Shown piece after piece: positions 9,548 through 18,490 of a DNA stretch of 64,000 nt (the first letter of the stretch is position 1; each line of letters starts with the position of its first letter). Location: assembly GCF_024349785.1 (NCBI RefSeq), contig NZ_AP018818.1:685001-749000 (forward strand), read 5' to 3'. The translations under genes and the position numbers were made by a program. The notes beneath the pieces were generated by a model, which was not told the origin of the DNA, ran no database searches, and saw only the letters and a list, made by a program, of their open reading frames with translations. The stretch comes from Sphingomonas bisphenolicum. GTDB taxonomy: Bacteria > Pseudomonadota > Alphaproteobacteria > Sphingomonadales > Sphingomonadaceae.

Positions 9548-9600
9548 CCCTTCGGTAAAGTTTCTGCCGTGACACTTTACCGAAGGGCAAAGTGTCACGG
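9548..9600. promoter_or_regulatory. Two overlapping, mutually exclusive inverted repeats
   Basis: The first repeat has perfect 14-base arms at 9548-9561 and 9574-9587. The second has perfect 12-base arms at 9567-9578 and 9589-9600. They share 9574-9578, so only one hairpin can form at a time. The units can also be read as directed copies of a GTGACACTTTAC-like word. The block lies 68 bases upstream of the gene at 9668, so it could be an operator array or an attenuator. The rest of 9508-9667 shows nothing else. Confidence 0.6.
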
Positions 9601-9667
9601 GCGACAAAATGCGACTCGCCGAAAAAAGCGGATTCACAAGCGACTCGCTCTGTGCTTGATTCACGAT

Positions 9668-10243
9668 ATGTTTCATTCAGCCCTTCCGTCCCGCATCCCC
9701 GGCGGCAGCGATCTTTCGCTGTTGCTCGACCAGCTCTCCCATTGCTGCTCGCGGCCGCGATACGCCTTCATGCTGCTGACGCTGATCGCGGACGTGGCCC
9801 GACCGGACGGCAGCGCAGGGCCGGAGGTCCGGGTGGGCGACGGGCTGGTCCCGCTACGTGACTGGCTATGCGATGCGCTGACGCCGATGGGCCACCGCGA
9901 TCCACGCCGCATGGCGCTGGTGGAGCGGGTGCGCGACGAGTTGCGCAAGGACATGAAGTTGACCGGCGACACCCTGACTGACGATGTGCAGGTGCAGGAA
10001 GAAGTGCGCAACCGCGTGCGCGCGTCGGGCAAGACCAATCTCAGCCGGGCCGCGTCGGAACTGGTCAAGGCCGGCCTGCTCAAGCGCCATTATCAGGGCT
10101 ATGGCGTCGATCATCTCAATCGCGGCGCACAGCGCCAAGCGGTATATACGCTCACCGGCCGCGCCCGCGTGCTCATCGGTACGCCGGCCGCGCCACGACG
10201 ACTGGCCGCCCCACCCCGGCAGGGCGACCTGTTCGCCCATTAA
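9668..10243 (+). CDS. Conserved protein of unknown function, winged-helix-like
   Basis: A 191-residue soluble basic protein. I chose the ATG at 9668 (MFHSALPSRIPGG) because the upstream in-frame sequence runs through the inverted-repeat block and reads like non-coding DNA. The C-terminal half (NLSRAASELVKAGLLKRHYQGY followed by QRQAVYTLTGRA) has the rhythm of a winged-helix fold with a recognition helix and wing, so DNA binding is plausible. I do not recognise a named family. The paired inverted repeats just upstream could be its own binding sites (inference). Its stop overlaps the convergent SDR gene by four bases. Confidence 0.6.
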   Translation: MFHSALPSRIPGGSDLSLLLDQLSHCCSRPRYAFMLLTLIADVARPDGSAGPEVRVGDGLVPLRDWLCDALTPMGHRDPRRMALVERVRDELRKDMKLTGDTLTDDVQVQEEVRNRVRASGKTNLSRAASELVKAGLLKRHYQGYGVDHLNRGAQRQAVYTLTGRARVLIGTPAAPRRLAAPPRQGDLFAH

Positions 10244-11142
10244 GCGCGTTCGCGCGCCTCGCGCCGGGCCTTGGCATAATTGTCACGACGCATCTTTTCG
10301 AAGCCAGTGCGCTGGGCGAAGCCGGCATCTTCAGGATAGTCGCGGAAATCGGCGAGTATCTCTTCAAACACCGTCGCCAGTTCGTCACGAAATTCGGGGT
10401 GGGGGAAGATGTGGAAACGGTTCTCTCGTACTGCTTCCAACGTGCGCGCTGCGATGACGTCCGGCTCCATGCCGAACTGGTGCAACTGTTCCAGCCGCCC
10501 GACGGCCGCGCTGTCCACTGGCTTCGCACCACCGCTGAGCGCGGATGGCCGCACTTCGTCGCTCGCATAGATATGGCTCTTCACCAGGCCGGGGCAGAGC
10601 ACGGACACGCCGATACCGTGCGGCGCCAGGCTGTAGCGCAGGGATTCGCTCATCCCGCGCACCGCGAATTTGGTGGTGTTGTAGATGCCGGGCGCGCCGC
10701 CGCACAGGAAACTCGCCATCGACGCCGTATTGACGATATGACCGCCCTGCCCCAGCGCCTTCATCCGCGGCGCAAAGGTCATTACGCCGTTGACGACGCC
10801 GTGCAGATTGACGCCCATCACCCAGTCCCAATCGTCATAGCTGGACTCGTCGATGGTCTGGAACAGGTTGATGCCGGCATTGTTGAAGACCAGGCTGACC
10901 GGCCCCAGCGCCTTCTCCGCCCTGTCGGCCGCCTCGGCGAAACCTGTCCGCGATGCGACATCGAGTTGGACAGCTATGACGCTCTGATTGTCGAGCGTCC
11001 TGACCGCGGCGGCCAGCGCATCTTCTCTTATATCGGCGATCGCGACCTTGCACCCTTGCGCCAGCAGGGCGCGGGCCAGACCCAGACCGATGCCATTGGC
11101 GCCGCCAGTCACGAAGGCGGTGCGTCCTGCAAATTCGAGCAT
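10240..11142 (-). CDS. SDR-family NAD(P)-dependent dehydrogenase, LigD/LigL-like
   Basis: A 300-residue short-chain dehydrogenase. The Rossmann motif TGGANGIGLG lies at about 12-21, with ADIRED as the cofactor-specificity strand end, NNAGIN, the catalytic serine in NTASM and YNTTK as the Tyr-x3-Lys pair. The long C-terminal tail (FHIFPHPEFRDEL onward) matches the layout of sphingomonad Calpha-dehydrogenases, which oxidise the benzylic alcohol of beta-aryl-ether dimers. The real substrate is not readable. It is transcribed away from the MFS gene at 11276, and the shared 133-base intergenic region carries one putative MarR-type and one TAACG-type operator. A GGGAG Shine-Dalgarno sequence precedes the ATG. 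Confidence 0.85.
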   Translation of the reverse strand: MLEFAGRTAFVTGGANGIGLGLARALLAQGCKVAIADIREDALAAAVRTLDNQSVIAVQLDVASRTGFAEAADRAEKALGPVSLVFNNAGINLFQTIDESSYDDWDWVMGVNLHGVVNGVMTFAPRMKALGQGGHIVNTASMASFLCGGAPGIYNTTKFAVRGMSESLRYSLAPHGIGVSVLCPGLVKSHIYASDEVRPSALSGGAKPVDSAAVGRLEQLHQFGMEPDVIAARTLEAVRENRFHIFPHPEFRDELATVFEEILADFRDYPEDAGFAQRTGFEKMRRDNYAKARREARERA

Positions 11143-11166
11143 CCCATTCTCCCATGACGATCTTTG

Positions 11167-11178
11167 TAACGAACGTGT
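11167..11178. promoter_or_regulatory. TAACG-type operator, degenerate copy
   Basis: TAACGAACGTGT resembles the TAACG-NN-CGTTA palindrome found in four other promoters of this window, but its second half is imperfect. It lies 24 bases upstream of the SDR start at 11142. No good -35 element sits at the spacing seen for the other copies. Confidence 0.35.
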
Positions 11179-11195
11179 ATTTTTCTCTCGCCATA

Positions 11196-11217
11196 ATCGT
11201 ATAGTTCACTTACAAAT
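11196..11217. promoter_or_regulatory. Putative MarR-type operator, copy 1
   Basis: The right half ACTTACAA matches the consensus of three other sites (12702, 19993, 20703) and the left half TCGTATAG is a weaker match, with the same three-base spacing. It lies between the divergent SDR gene and the MFS gene. Confidence 0.5.
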
Positions 11218-11275
11218 TCGCCAAGCCGAAATTTCATCCCTGTGAACAAAGGGAGAAGTGGAGAGGAGAAGGCCC

Positions 11276-12700
11276 ATGGCCCTGGCACCCGCGCCGATTG
11301 CGACCGATACATTATGGGATGCGGAAGAGGCCGCATCGCCGGATGCCGCCGCATCCGCGCGCCCGCCCCATGCGATGGGTGCCGCCTATTGGGCGCTGTT
11401 CGTCATCATCCTGGCGACGTTCGTCACCTTCTTCGAACAGGTGGTGTTCGCCATGTTGGCGGAGCGGATCAAGGCGGATTTCGGCCTGTCCGATTCGCAG
11501 CTCGGCTTCCTGGCCGGACCCGCCAGCATCATCTGCTATCTGTTCGTCGGCATCCCGCTGGCGCGCCTGGCCGACATCTTCCCGCGCAAGTTCGTGCTGG
11601 CGGGAGGATGCGCGGCGCTAGGCATCATCACTTCATTAGGCGGCATCGCGCAGAGTTTCGGCCAGTTCGTCGGCACCCGCGTCTTCCTGGCTGCAGGCGG
11701 ATCGGCCCATGCGCCGTCCTCCTATTCGCTGCTGGCCGACGCCTTCCCTCCGCGCATCCTGACCCGCGCCTTCGCCCTGCTGCAATTCGGCTTCATCGGC
11801 GGCACCACACTCGGCCCGGTAATCGGAGGCATGTTGATCTCCCATGCGGTGGGCTGGCCGCCAACCCAGCATGGCGGCCTTACCATATTGGGCTGGCAAT
11901 GGCTGATGATCTGGCTGGGCCTGCCAGCCCTGTTCGTCGCCCTCCTGTTCCTGACAGTCAAGGAACCGCCGCGCCAGGCGCCCGCCGCCGACTCCATCAC
12001 GCCGCCCGTTCAAGCCTCGCTGAGCCGCCGCATCCTGACCTTCACCGGCTTGGACGCCGCCAGGGCGATCCATGCCAAGCGCCGCGTCTATTATCCGCTG
12101 TTCGCCGGACTGGCGCTGAGCGCGATCGAGGTGTTCGGCCTGCAATTCTGGCGTGTCCCCTTCATGATCCGCACCTATGGCTGGAACGAGGCGCAGATCG
12201 GCGCGGTGATGGGATCGATGACCCTGGTCGCGTCGCTCACCGGCCTGCTGCTGGGCGGCATCTTCGTCGAATGGCTGGCCAAGCGCCACGCCGACGCCAA
12301 TGTCCGCGCCGCCGCCATCTTCTTCGGCTGCGTCACCATCTGCGCCATCCTCGCGCCCTTGATGCCCAATGGCTATGCGTCGCTGGCCGTATCCAGCATC
12401 GGCGCGATGTTCGGCATGGCCGGGGCCGTCCCGCAAAATGCCGCGATCCAGCGCGTTGCGCCCAATGCGATGCGGGGCCAGGTGACGGCGATCTACCTCT
12501 TCATGTTCACCTTCTTCGGCGCGATGGGCAGCTTCCTGGTGGGCCTGGTGCAGGACTATATCGTCGGCGATCCCAGCCAGCTCTGGAAGTCGCTGGTGAT
12601 GACCGCCGGCGTGCTGCTGCCGATCGCGACGTTCTGCATGATCCGCGCCATCCGTCCCTATCGCGAGGAAGTGGAGCGACTGGCTGCGGAAGCCGTTTAA
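11276..12700 (+). CDS. MFS transporter
   Basis: A 474-residue major facilitator protein with about 12 membrane segments split by a central loop near residues 230-265. The motif-A region between segments 2 and 3 reads GIPLARLADIFPRK. The ATG at 11276 is preceded by GGAGAGGAGAA at good spacing; an in-frame GTG at 11258 lies in that Shine-Dalgarno stretch and is less likely. It is the first gene of a run of transporter, NTF2-like protein, aldehyde dehydrogenase, LigW and transporter, so it probably imports an aromatic acid or dimer (inference). The MFS fold is certain and the substrate is not. Confidence 0.85.
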   Translation: MALAPAPIATDTLWDAEEAASPDAAASARPPHAMGAAYWALFVIILATFVTFFEQVVFAMLAERIKADFGLSDSQLGFLAGPASIICYLFVGIPLARLADIFPRKFVLAGGCAALGIITSLGGIAQSFGQFVGTRVFLAAGGSAHAPSSYSLLADAFPPRILTRAFALLQFGFIGGTTLGPVIGGMLISHAVGWPPTQHGGLTILGWQWLMIWLGLPALFVALLFLTVKEPPRQAPAADSITPPVQASLSRRILTFTGLDAARAIHAKRRVYYPLFAGLALSAIEVFGLQFWRVPFMIRTYGWNEAQIGAVMGSMTLVASLTGLLLGGIFVEWLAKRHADANVRAAAIFFGCVTICAILAPLMPNGYASLAVSSIGAMFGMAGAVPQNAAIQRVAPNAMRGQVTAIYLFMFTFFGAMGSFLVGLVQDYIVGDPSQLWKSLVMTAGVLLPIATFCMIRAIRPYREEVERLAAEAV

Positions 12701-12701
12701 T

Positions 12702-12720
12702 CTGTAAGTATTACATACAA
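12702..12720. promoter_or_regulatory. Putative MarR-type operator, copy 2
   Basis: CTGTAAGT-ATT-ACATACAA is a near-perfect inverted repeat with a three-base centre. It starts two bases after the MFS stop and ends 17 bases before the ATG of the NTF2-like gene, which suggests an internal regulated promoter. Confidence 0.6.
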
Positions 12721-12737
12721 TGATAGGAGAGCAAATT

Positions 12738-13496
12738 ATGTCCGACATCGACCGTATCGCCCGCCTGGAACAGAGCGTCGCCGACCTTGGCACCCGCCTG
12801 CAACGGCGCGAGGATGAGCTGGACGTGCGCAAATTGCAGCATCTCTACGGCTACCTGATCGACAAATGCCTCTATAACGAAACCGCCGACCTGTTCACCG
12901 AGGATGGCGAAGTGCGCTTCTTCGGCGGCGTCTGGCGCGGCCAGGCAGGTATTCGCCGCCTCTATGTCGAACGCTTCCAGGCGCGCTTCACCCATGGCAC
13001 CAACGGTCCGATCGATGGCTTCCTGCTCGACCATCCGCAATTGCAGGATATCGTCGACATCGATGCAGACGGCGTCACGGCCCATGCCCGCGCCCGGTCG
13101 ATGATGCAGGCTGGCCGGCACAAGGATTATGCCGACCCCTCCAACCCGATGCTCGGCGCGCGCCAATGGTGGGAGGGCGGCATCTACGAAAATACCTACA
13201 AGAAGGTGGACGGCATCTGGCGCATCCAGATCCTGAACTACATGCCGCAATGGCATGCCGATTTCGACCAGGGCTGGGCCAATACGCCAGCCGAATATGT
13301 GCCTTTCCCCAAGATCACCTATCCCGAAGACCCGACCGGGCCGGACGCGCTGATCGAGGATCACTGGCTGTGGCCGACGCACAAGCTGGTGCCGTTCCAC
13401 ATGGTGCATCCGGTGACGGGCAAGGAAATCGTCGCCGAACGCTGGCAGGGCGATATCGACCGCGAACGGGCCGCGCGCGAAGCGGTGAGCGCCTGA
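12738..13496 (+). CDS. NTF2/SnoaL-like protein, candidate LdpA/PcfL-type gamma-formaldehyde lyase
   Basis: A 252-residue protein that starts with a short coiled stretch (about 1-30) and continues with an NTF2-like fold (about 30-165: LQHLYGYLIDKCLYNETADLF, GEVRFFGG, IWRIQILNYMPQW). An AGGAGA precedes the ATG at 12738. NTF2-like proteins of about this size in sphingomonads (LdpA, PcfL) remove formaldehyde without a cofactor from diarylpropane or phenylcoumaran dimers to give lignostilbenes. I infer a similar role from three facts: the size, the operon with LigW, and the operator shared with a lignostilbene dioxygenase at 18491. I cannot align it to LdpA here, so a different NTF2 activity remains possible. 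Confidence 0.6.
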   Translation: MSDIDRIARLEQSVADLGTRLQRREDELDVRKLQHLYGYLIDKCLYNETADLFTEDGEVRFFGGVWRGQAGIRRLYVERFQARFTHGTNGPIDGFLLDHPQLQDIVDIDADGVTAHARARSMMQAGRHKDYADPSNPMLGARQWWEGGIYENTYKKVDGIWRIQILNYMPQWHADFDQGWANTPAEYVPFPKITYPEDPTGPDALIEDHWLWPTHKLVPFHMVHPVTGKEIVAERWQGDIDRERAAREAVSA

Positions 13497-13500
13497 ACCC

Positions 13501-14928
13501 ATGGCCTATCCCGACCTCTATCTGATGATCGATGGCCAGCGGCTGTCGGGCGGCGGGCGACGGACCCACAAGGTCGTCAACCCCGCCACCGGCGAGGCGA
13601 TCGCGGACCTGCCGCTGGCCGATGCGGCGGACCTCGACGCGGCGCTGGCGGCGGCGCAGCGCGGCTTCCATCGTTGGCGCGATTCGACGCCCCATGAGCG
13701 GGCGGCCGTGCTGCAAGGCGCGGCCCGGCTGATGGTCGAGCGGCAGGAGGCACTGGCCCGCGTCGCCACGCTGGAGCAGGGCAAGACGCTGGCCGAAGCA
13801 CGCATCGAAGTGATGATGAATGTCGGCCTGTTCAACTTTTACGCCGGCGAAGTCTTTCGTCTCTACGGCCGGGCGCTGGTACGTCCGGCCGGGCAGCGAT
13901 CGACCGTTACCAAGGAGCCGGTCGGTCCGGTCGCCGCCTTCGCGCCATGGAATTTCCCGCTCGGCAATCCCGGCCGCAAGCTCGGTGCGCCGATCGCGGC
14001 GGGATGTTCGGTCATCCTGAAGGCGGCGGAGGAAACGCCTGCGTCCGCGCTGGGGGTGCTGCAATGCCTGCTCGACGCAGGGCTGCCCGGCGATGTGGCG
14101 CAGGCGGTGTTCGGGGTGCCCGACGAAGTGTCGCGCCATTTGCTCGGCTCCCCCATCATCCGCAAGATGAGCTTCACCGGCTCCACCGTCGTCGGCAAGC
14201 ATCTGGCGAAATTGGCGGCGGAGGATTGCAAGCGCACGACGATGGAGCTGGGCGGCCATGGCCCGGTGCTGATCTTCGCCGATGCCGATATCGACAAGGC
14301 GCTCGATACGGTGGTGGCGGGCAAATATCGCAATGCCGGGCAGGTGTGCGTATCGCCGACGCGCTTCATCGTGGAGGCGGGCGTCCATGATCGCTTCCTT
14401 GCCGGCTTTGTCGAGCGCGCGCAAAAGGTGACGGTCGGCGACGGCGCGGCGGCCGGCAGCGTCATGGGACCGATGGCCAACGCCCGGCGTCTCGACGCGA
14501 TGGACCGATTGATCGGCGATGCGGTGGCCAAGGGCGCGCGCCTCGAAACCGGCGGCGAACGGATCGGCAATGCCGGCTATTATTTCGCGCCGACCGTGCT
14601 GACGGCCACGCCGCTGGACGCCGCCATCATGAATGAGGAGCCGTTCGGCCCCGTCGCGCTCATCAACGCCTATACGGACGAGGCAAGCATGATCGCGGAG
14701 GCCAACCGCCTGCCCTATGGCCTCGCCGCCTATGCCTGGACCAGCGATGCCGCGCGCCAGCGCCGGGTTGGGCGGCAGATCGAAGCCGGGATGGTTGGCA
14801 TCAACACGGCGATGATCGGCGGGTCGGATTCGCCGTTCGGCGGGGTCAAATGGTCAGGTCACGGCGCGGAAGACGGTCCGGAAGGAATCGACGCCTGCCT
14901 CGTCACAAAAGCCATTCACGAAGGATAA
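13501..14928 (+). CDS. NAD(P)-dependent aldehyde dehydrogenase
   Basis: A 475-residue ALDH with the oxyanion region PWNFPLG, the cofactor motif FTGSTVVG, the general base E249 in MELGGHGP and the catalytic C283 in GQVCVSPTRF. EPFGP and the C-terminal FGGVKWSGHG are present. It looks closest to succinate-semialdehyde or aromatic-aldehyde dehydrogenases. It lies between the NTF2-like gene and ligW with gaps of four and three bases. Oxidising the formyl group of a cleaved lignostilbene to a carboxylate would supply LigW (inference); the sequence alone does not fix the substrate. Confidence 0.9.
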   Translation: MAYPDLYLMIDGQRLSGGGRRTHKVVNPATGEAIADLPLADAADLDAALAAAQRGFHRWRDSTPHERAAVLQGAARLMVERQEALARVATLEQGKTLAEARIEVMMNVGLFNFYAGEVFRLYGRALVRPAGQRSTVTKEPVGPVAAFAPWNFPLGNPGRKLGAPIAAGCSVILKAAEETPASALGVLQCLLDAGLPGDVAQAVFGVPDEVSRHLLGSPIIRKMSFTGSTVVGKHLAKLAAEDCKRTTMELGGHGPVLIFADADIDKALDTVVAGKYRNAGQVCVSPTRFIVEAGVHDRFLAGFVERAQKVTVGDGAAAGSVMGPMANARRLDAMDRLIGDAVAKGARLETGGERIGNAGYYFAPTVLTATPLDAAIMNEEPFGPVALINAYTDEASMIAEANRLPYGLAAYAWTSDAARQRRVGRQIEAGMVGINTAMIGGSDSPFGGVKWSGHGAEDGPEGIDACLVTKAIHEG

Positions 14929-14931
14929 GCC

Positions 14932-15987
14932 ATGACGCATGAACTGAAGACGGGCGGCGACCGCGGCTATCTGCGCATCGCGACGGAGGAAGCCTTCGCC
15001 ACGCGCGAACAGATCGACGCTTATCTGCGCATGTTGCGCGACGGAACGGCCGACCGGGGCATGGTGTCGCTGTGGGGCTTTTACGGCCAGTCGCCGTCGC
15101 AGCGCGCGACCCAGATCATCGATCGGCTGCTCGACCTGGGCGACCAGCGATTGGCGGATATGGACGCGACCGGGATCGACGTCGCGATATTGTCGCTGAC
15201 CTCGCCGGGCGTGCAACCACTGCTGGACGTCAACGAGGCCAAGGCGATGGTTGCCCGCGCCAACGATCATCTTGCCGAGCGTTGCGCCGCCCATCCCACG
15301 CGTTTCGTGGGCATGACATCGATCGCACCGCAGGATCCGGACTGGTCCGCCGCCGAAATCCGGCGGGGCGCTGGCGATCTGGGGTTCAAGGGAGTGATGG
15401 TCAACAGCCATACTCAGGGCGAATATCTGGACGATGCCAAGTTCGACCCGATCTTCCGCGCGCTCGCCGATACCGGCCAGCCGCTCTATATCCATCCTTC
15501 AACCCCGCCCGACGCGATGATCGGGCCGATGCTGGACGCCGGGCTGGACGGCGCGATCTTCGGCTTTGGCGTGGAGACGGGGATGCACCTGCTGCGGCTC
15601 ATCACCATCGGTATTTTCGACCGCTATCCCGACCTGCAGATCATCGTCGGCCATATGGGCGAGGCGCTGCCCTATTGGCTCTACCGGCTCGACTATATGC
15701 ATCAGGCGGGCGTGCGATCACAGCGCTACGAACGGATGAAGCCGCTCAAAAAATCGATCCACGACTATATGCGGTCCAATGTCTGCGTCACGACCAGCGG
15801 CATGGCGTGGGAGCCGGCGATCACATTCGCGCAAAAGGTGTTGGGCGAAGACAGGGTCATGTATGCGATGGACTATCCCTATCAATATGTGGCGGATGAA
15901 GTGCGCACCCATGACCTGCTGGACATGTCCGACGAGGCCAGGCGCAAGCTGATGCAGACCAATGCCGAGCGCGTGTTCGCCCTGTGA
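14932..15987 (+). CDS. ligW: 5-Carboxyvanillate decarboxylase
   Basis: A 351-residue amidohydrolase-fold enzyme. The N-terminus (GGDRGYLRIATEEAFATRE) and the four metal or active-site residues fall at E19, H188 (YIHP), H241 (GHMGE) and D314 (AMDYPYQYV), the same numbers as I recall for Novosphingobium LigW. LigW removes the 5-carboxyl group of 5-carboxyvanillate to give vanillate, using Mn(II) and no redox. 5-Carboxyvanillate comes from 5,5'-biphenyl (DDVA) dimers and from beta-5 phenylcoumaran dimers after stilbene cleavage. No LigX/LigY set is beside it here. Its neighbours are an aldehyde dehydrogenase and an NTF2-like protein, which favours the beta-5 route (inference). The next gene overlaps its stop. 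Confidence 0.9.
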   Translation: MTHELKTGGDRGYLRIATEEAFATREQIDAYLRMLRDGTADRGMVSLWGFYGQSPSQRATQIIDRLLDLGDQRLADMDATGIDVAILSLTSPGVQPLLDVNEAKAMVARANDHLAERCAAHPTRFVGMTSIAPQDPDWSAAEIRRGAGDLGFKGVMVNSHTQGEYLDDAKFDPIFRALADTGQPLYIHPSTPPDAMIGPMLDAGLDGAIFGFGVETGMHLLRLITIGIFDRYPDLQIIVGHMGEALPYWLYRLDYMHQAGVRSQRYERMKPLKKSIHDYMRSNVCVTTSGMAWEPAITFAQKVLGEDRVMYAMDYPYQYVADEVRTHDLLDMSDEARRKLMQTNAERVFAL

Positions 15988-17588
15988 CGATCATGACCCC
16001 TTCGCGCGCCACGGCCTATTATGCGCTGGCGCTGGTGGCCGGAACCAATCTCGTCAGCCTGCTCGACCGCAATATCCTCGCCATCCTCGCCCCCGCGATC
16101 AAGGCGGACCTGAAGATCGGCGACGCGGAAATGGGGCTGCTTTACGGCACCGTCTTCGCGCTCTTCTACGCGCTGTTCTCGCTGCCGCTGGGGCGACTGG
16201 CGGACGGGTGGGTCAGGACGAAGCTGCTGGCGATCACGATCGGCTTCTGGTCGCTCGCCACCGGCGGGGCGGCGCTGGCCACCGGCTTCTTCACGCTGAT
16301 GCTGTCGCGCCTGTGCGTCGGCATTGGGGAAGCGGCGTCGCAGCCGGCCGGCACCAGCCTGACCTATGATTATTTCCCGCGCGAAAAGCGCGGCATGGTG
16401 ATGGCGGTCATGGCCGCGGCGATCGCGATCGGGCTTGGCGGATCGCTCATCATCGGCGGCATGGCCGCGCAGTGGTGGGACGCGCGCTATGCGGCAGGCG
16501 CGGCACCGCTAGGCCTGAAGGGCTGGCAATTCGCCTTTGCCGTCGCGGCGACGCCCGGTTTCCTCATCGCCTTCCTGATGAGCCGCCTGCCCGAACCGCG
16601 ACGCGGCGTCATGGATGGCATCCCGACCGCGCATGATCCGCATCCTTTCCGCGCCAGCCTGAACGTGCTGGGCGCTGTGACGCCTGGCTTTCATTGGCTC
16701 AGCCTGGCGCGCACGCGGGCGACCGGGGGGGACTGGGCGCTCAATATCGGCCTGCTGGCGCTGATCGTCGTCGCCATGCTGTTGGCGATCGGCTGGGCGG
16801 AAGCGTTCTCGCCGCGACCGCCGCTGCTGCTGGCCGGTATCGCGATCAGTCCGCATGTGGTGCAGTGGAGCGTGATCGGCTTCGGCGCCTTCGTCATCGC
16901 CAACCTGCTTCAGAATCTGAAAGGGCGCGATCCGGTCGCCTTCGCCCTCATCACCCGTAATCCATCGCTGCTGCTGTGCATCGCGGCGGGGGCGTTGCAG
17001 AGCGTCATCAACTACGGCGTGATGGGCTTCACGCCCTCCTTCCTGATGAAAGGCTATGGCCTGTCGCCGGCCGACACCGGGTTGCAATTCGGCCTGCTGT
17101 CCGCCGGGCTGGGCGTCGTCGGGCCGCTGATCGCCGGGCCATTGTCCGACCGGATCGGCGCGCATCGCCTGTCGCGCCGGGTATGGGTCGCGCTGGTCGC
17201 CATGGGCCTGTCGCCGCTCTTGGCGCTCTGGGTCTATCGCGCCCCGGACGCTGGCGACTTCTACCTGCGCTTCACCCTCTACAGCCTGATCCTGACCATG
17301 TGGATGCCGCCGCTCTATGCGGTATTGTTCGAACAGGTGTTGCCGCGGATGCGCGGGCTGACCGTCAGCCTCTATATCGTCGTGTCGACCATATTCGGCC
17401 TGGGCATCGGTCCCTATGCCGTGGGGATGATCAGCGATGCGCGCGGCGGCGACCTGGGCGGGGCGATCCTGTCGATCAACTGGGTCGCGCCGCCGCTGGT
17501 GCTGATCCTGCTGGTGCTGCTGTGGCGAGTCGAACGCGACCATGCCAGCCTGCTCCCCCGCGCCCGCGCTGCAGGGGAGCAAGTATAG
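15984..17588 (+). CDS. MFS transporter
   Basis: A 534-residue major facilitator protein with about 12 membrane segments, motif-A-like SLPLGRLADGWVRTK near residues 65-80, and an extended central region (about 205-310) with two added hydrophobic stretches. The GTG at 15984 overlaps the ligW stop (GTGA); an ATG at 15993 is the alternative. It closes the ligW operon. It could import an aromatic acid or export a product, and the direction is not readable. It was probably followed directly by the convergent dioxygenase gene before the insertion sequence arrived. Confidence 0.82.
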   Translation: MTIMTPSRATAYYALALVAGTNLVSLLDRNILAILAPAIKADLKIGDAEMGLLYGTVFALFYALFSLPLGRLADGWVRTKLLAITIGFWSLATGGAALATGFFTLMLSRLCVGIGEAASQPAGTSLTYDYFPREKRGMVMAVMAAAIAIGLGGSLIIGGMAAQWWDARYAAGAAPLGLKGWQFAFAVAATPGFLIAFLMSRLPEPRRGVMDGIPTAHDPHPFRASLNVLGAVTPGFHWLSLARTRATGGDWALNIGLLALIVVAMLLAIGWAEAFSPRPPLLLAGIAISPHVVQWSVIGFGAFVIANLLQNLKGRDPVAFALITRNPSLLLCIAAGALQSVINYGVMGFTPSFLMKGYGLSPADTGLQFGLLSAGLGVVGPLIAGPLSDRIGAHRLSRRVWVALVAMGLSPLLALWVYRAPDAGDFYLRFTLYSLILTMWMPPLYAVLFEQVLPRMRGLTVSLYIVVSTIFGLGIGPYAVGMISDARGGDLGGAILSINWVAPPLVLILLVLLWRVERDHASLLPRARAAGEQV

Positions 17589-17602
17589 GTTTCTGGCTTT
17601 AC

Positions 17603-17666
17603 GCGATTTCCGAGTCGTCAGATGATTAGCTTCGCCAAACTGCGTTTCCATCTGACTAGAAATCGC
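17603..17666. terminator. Imperfect hairpin downstream of the ligW operon
   Basis: GCGATTTC (17603-17610) and GTCAGATG (17617-17624) pair with CATCTGAC (17649-17656) and GAAATCGC (17659-17666), with an internal asymmetric bulge. It sits after the MFS stop and just left of the insertion sequence, and probably served as a terminator between convergent genes. Confidence 0.45.
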
Positions 17667-17725
17667 TCTAAGGGCTGTGGGGATTTAGGATTCCCCTTTT
17701 GCTGGAGTTGTGATTCACACTCTGG

Positions 17726-18094
17726 ATGGATCGCTTTGTACTGACGGACGCCCAATGGGCGCAGATGGAACCGCACTGTCTGGGCAAGATCACCGACCCC
17801 GGACGCAGCGGCAGAAACAACCGGCTGTTCGTGGAGGCAGTGCTGTGGATTGTCCGCACTGGAAGTCCATGGCGCGACCTACCGGCGATGTTCGGCAATT
17901 GGAGCACGGCATTCCGCCGATTTCGCGATTGGCGGGAAGCCGATGTTTTCAAGCGGATTTTCGATGCTCTGTCGGATGAACCCGACATGGAATACGCCAT
18001 GATCGATGCCACCATCGTCAAGGTTCACCGGCACGGCCAGGGCGCAAAAGGGGGACTCAGAGCCAGGCCATTGGTCGTTCCAAAGGAGGCATGA
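17726..18094 (+). CDS. IS5-family transposase, OrfA
   Basis: A 122-residue N-terminal half with the DUF4096-type domain (LTDAQWAQMEP, GRNNRLFVEAVLWIVRTGSPWRDLP) and the first catalytic aspartate in YAMIDATIVKVHRH. The run AAAAGGGGG near 18045-18053 is a -1 frameshift site. Slippage there bypasses the OrfA stop and joins the OrfB frame, giving the complete DDE transposase. Confidence 0.88.
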   Translation: MDRFVLTDAQWAQMEPHCLGKITDPGRSGRNNRLFVEAVLWIVRTGSPWRDLPAMFGNWSTAFRRFRDWREADVFKRIFDALSDEPDMEYAMIDATIVKVHRHGQGAKGGLRARPLVVPKEA

Positions 18095-18477
18095 CGACCA
18101 AGATCCTGGCTTTGACCGATGCGCTGGGCAACCTTGTCCGCTTCCGCTTGATGCCCGGCCACCGCTTCGACACGGTTGGCGTTGCTCCACTCATCGACGG
18201 CATCAAGTTCGGCGCACTGCTCGCTGACAAGGCTTTCGACAGCAACGATATCGTCGCCGATCTCAACGAGCGGGGTGCAAAAATCGTCATCTCGCAGCAC
18301 CCGCGACGCGCCAGACCCATCCCGCTCGACGCCGAAATGTACAAGTGGCGCCACCTCATCGAAAACTTCTTCTGCAAACTCAAGGAATTCAAGCGTATCG
18401 CCATGCGCGCCTGCAAAACCGATCGCAGCTTCGAGGCCATGATCCACCTCGCTGCAGCCGTCATCAATTCCCGGTGA
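18091..18477 (+). CDS. IS5-family transposase, OrfB
   Basis: A 128-residue C-terminal half, read in the -1 frame relative to OrfA and overlapping it by four bases. LLADKAFDSNDI holds the second catalytic aspartate, and the Y-x2-R-x3-E-x6-K type signature (KWRHLIENFFCKLKEFK) holds the catalytic glutamate. It is probably made mainly as an OrfA-OrfB fusion. Confidence 0.86.
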   Translation: MTTKILALTDALGNLVRFRLMPGHRFDTVGVAPLIDGIKFGALLADKAFDSNDIVADLNERGAKIVISQHPRRARPIPLDAEMYKWRHLIENFFCKLKEFKRIAMRACKTDRSFEAMIHLAAAVINSR

Positions 18478-18490
18478 ATCCCCACAAGCC

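Noticed and set aside
9548..9600. Plasmid or phage replication origin
   Set aside because: Repeats are iteron-like, but the adjacent protein does not match a known initiator family and no partition genes are near.
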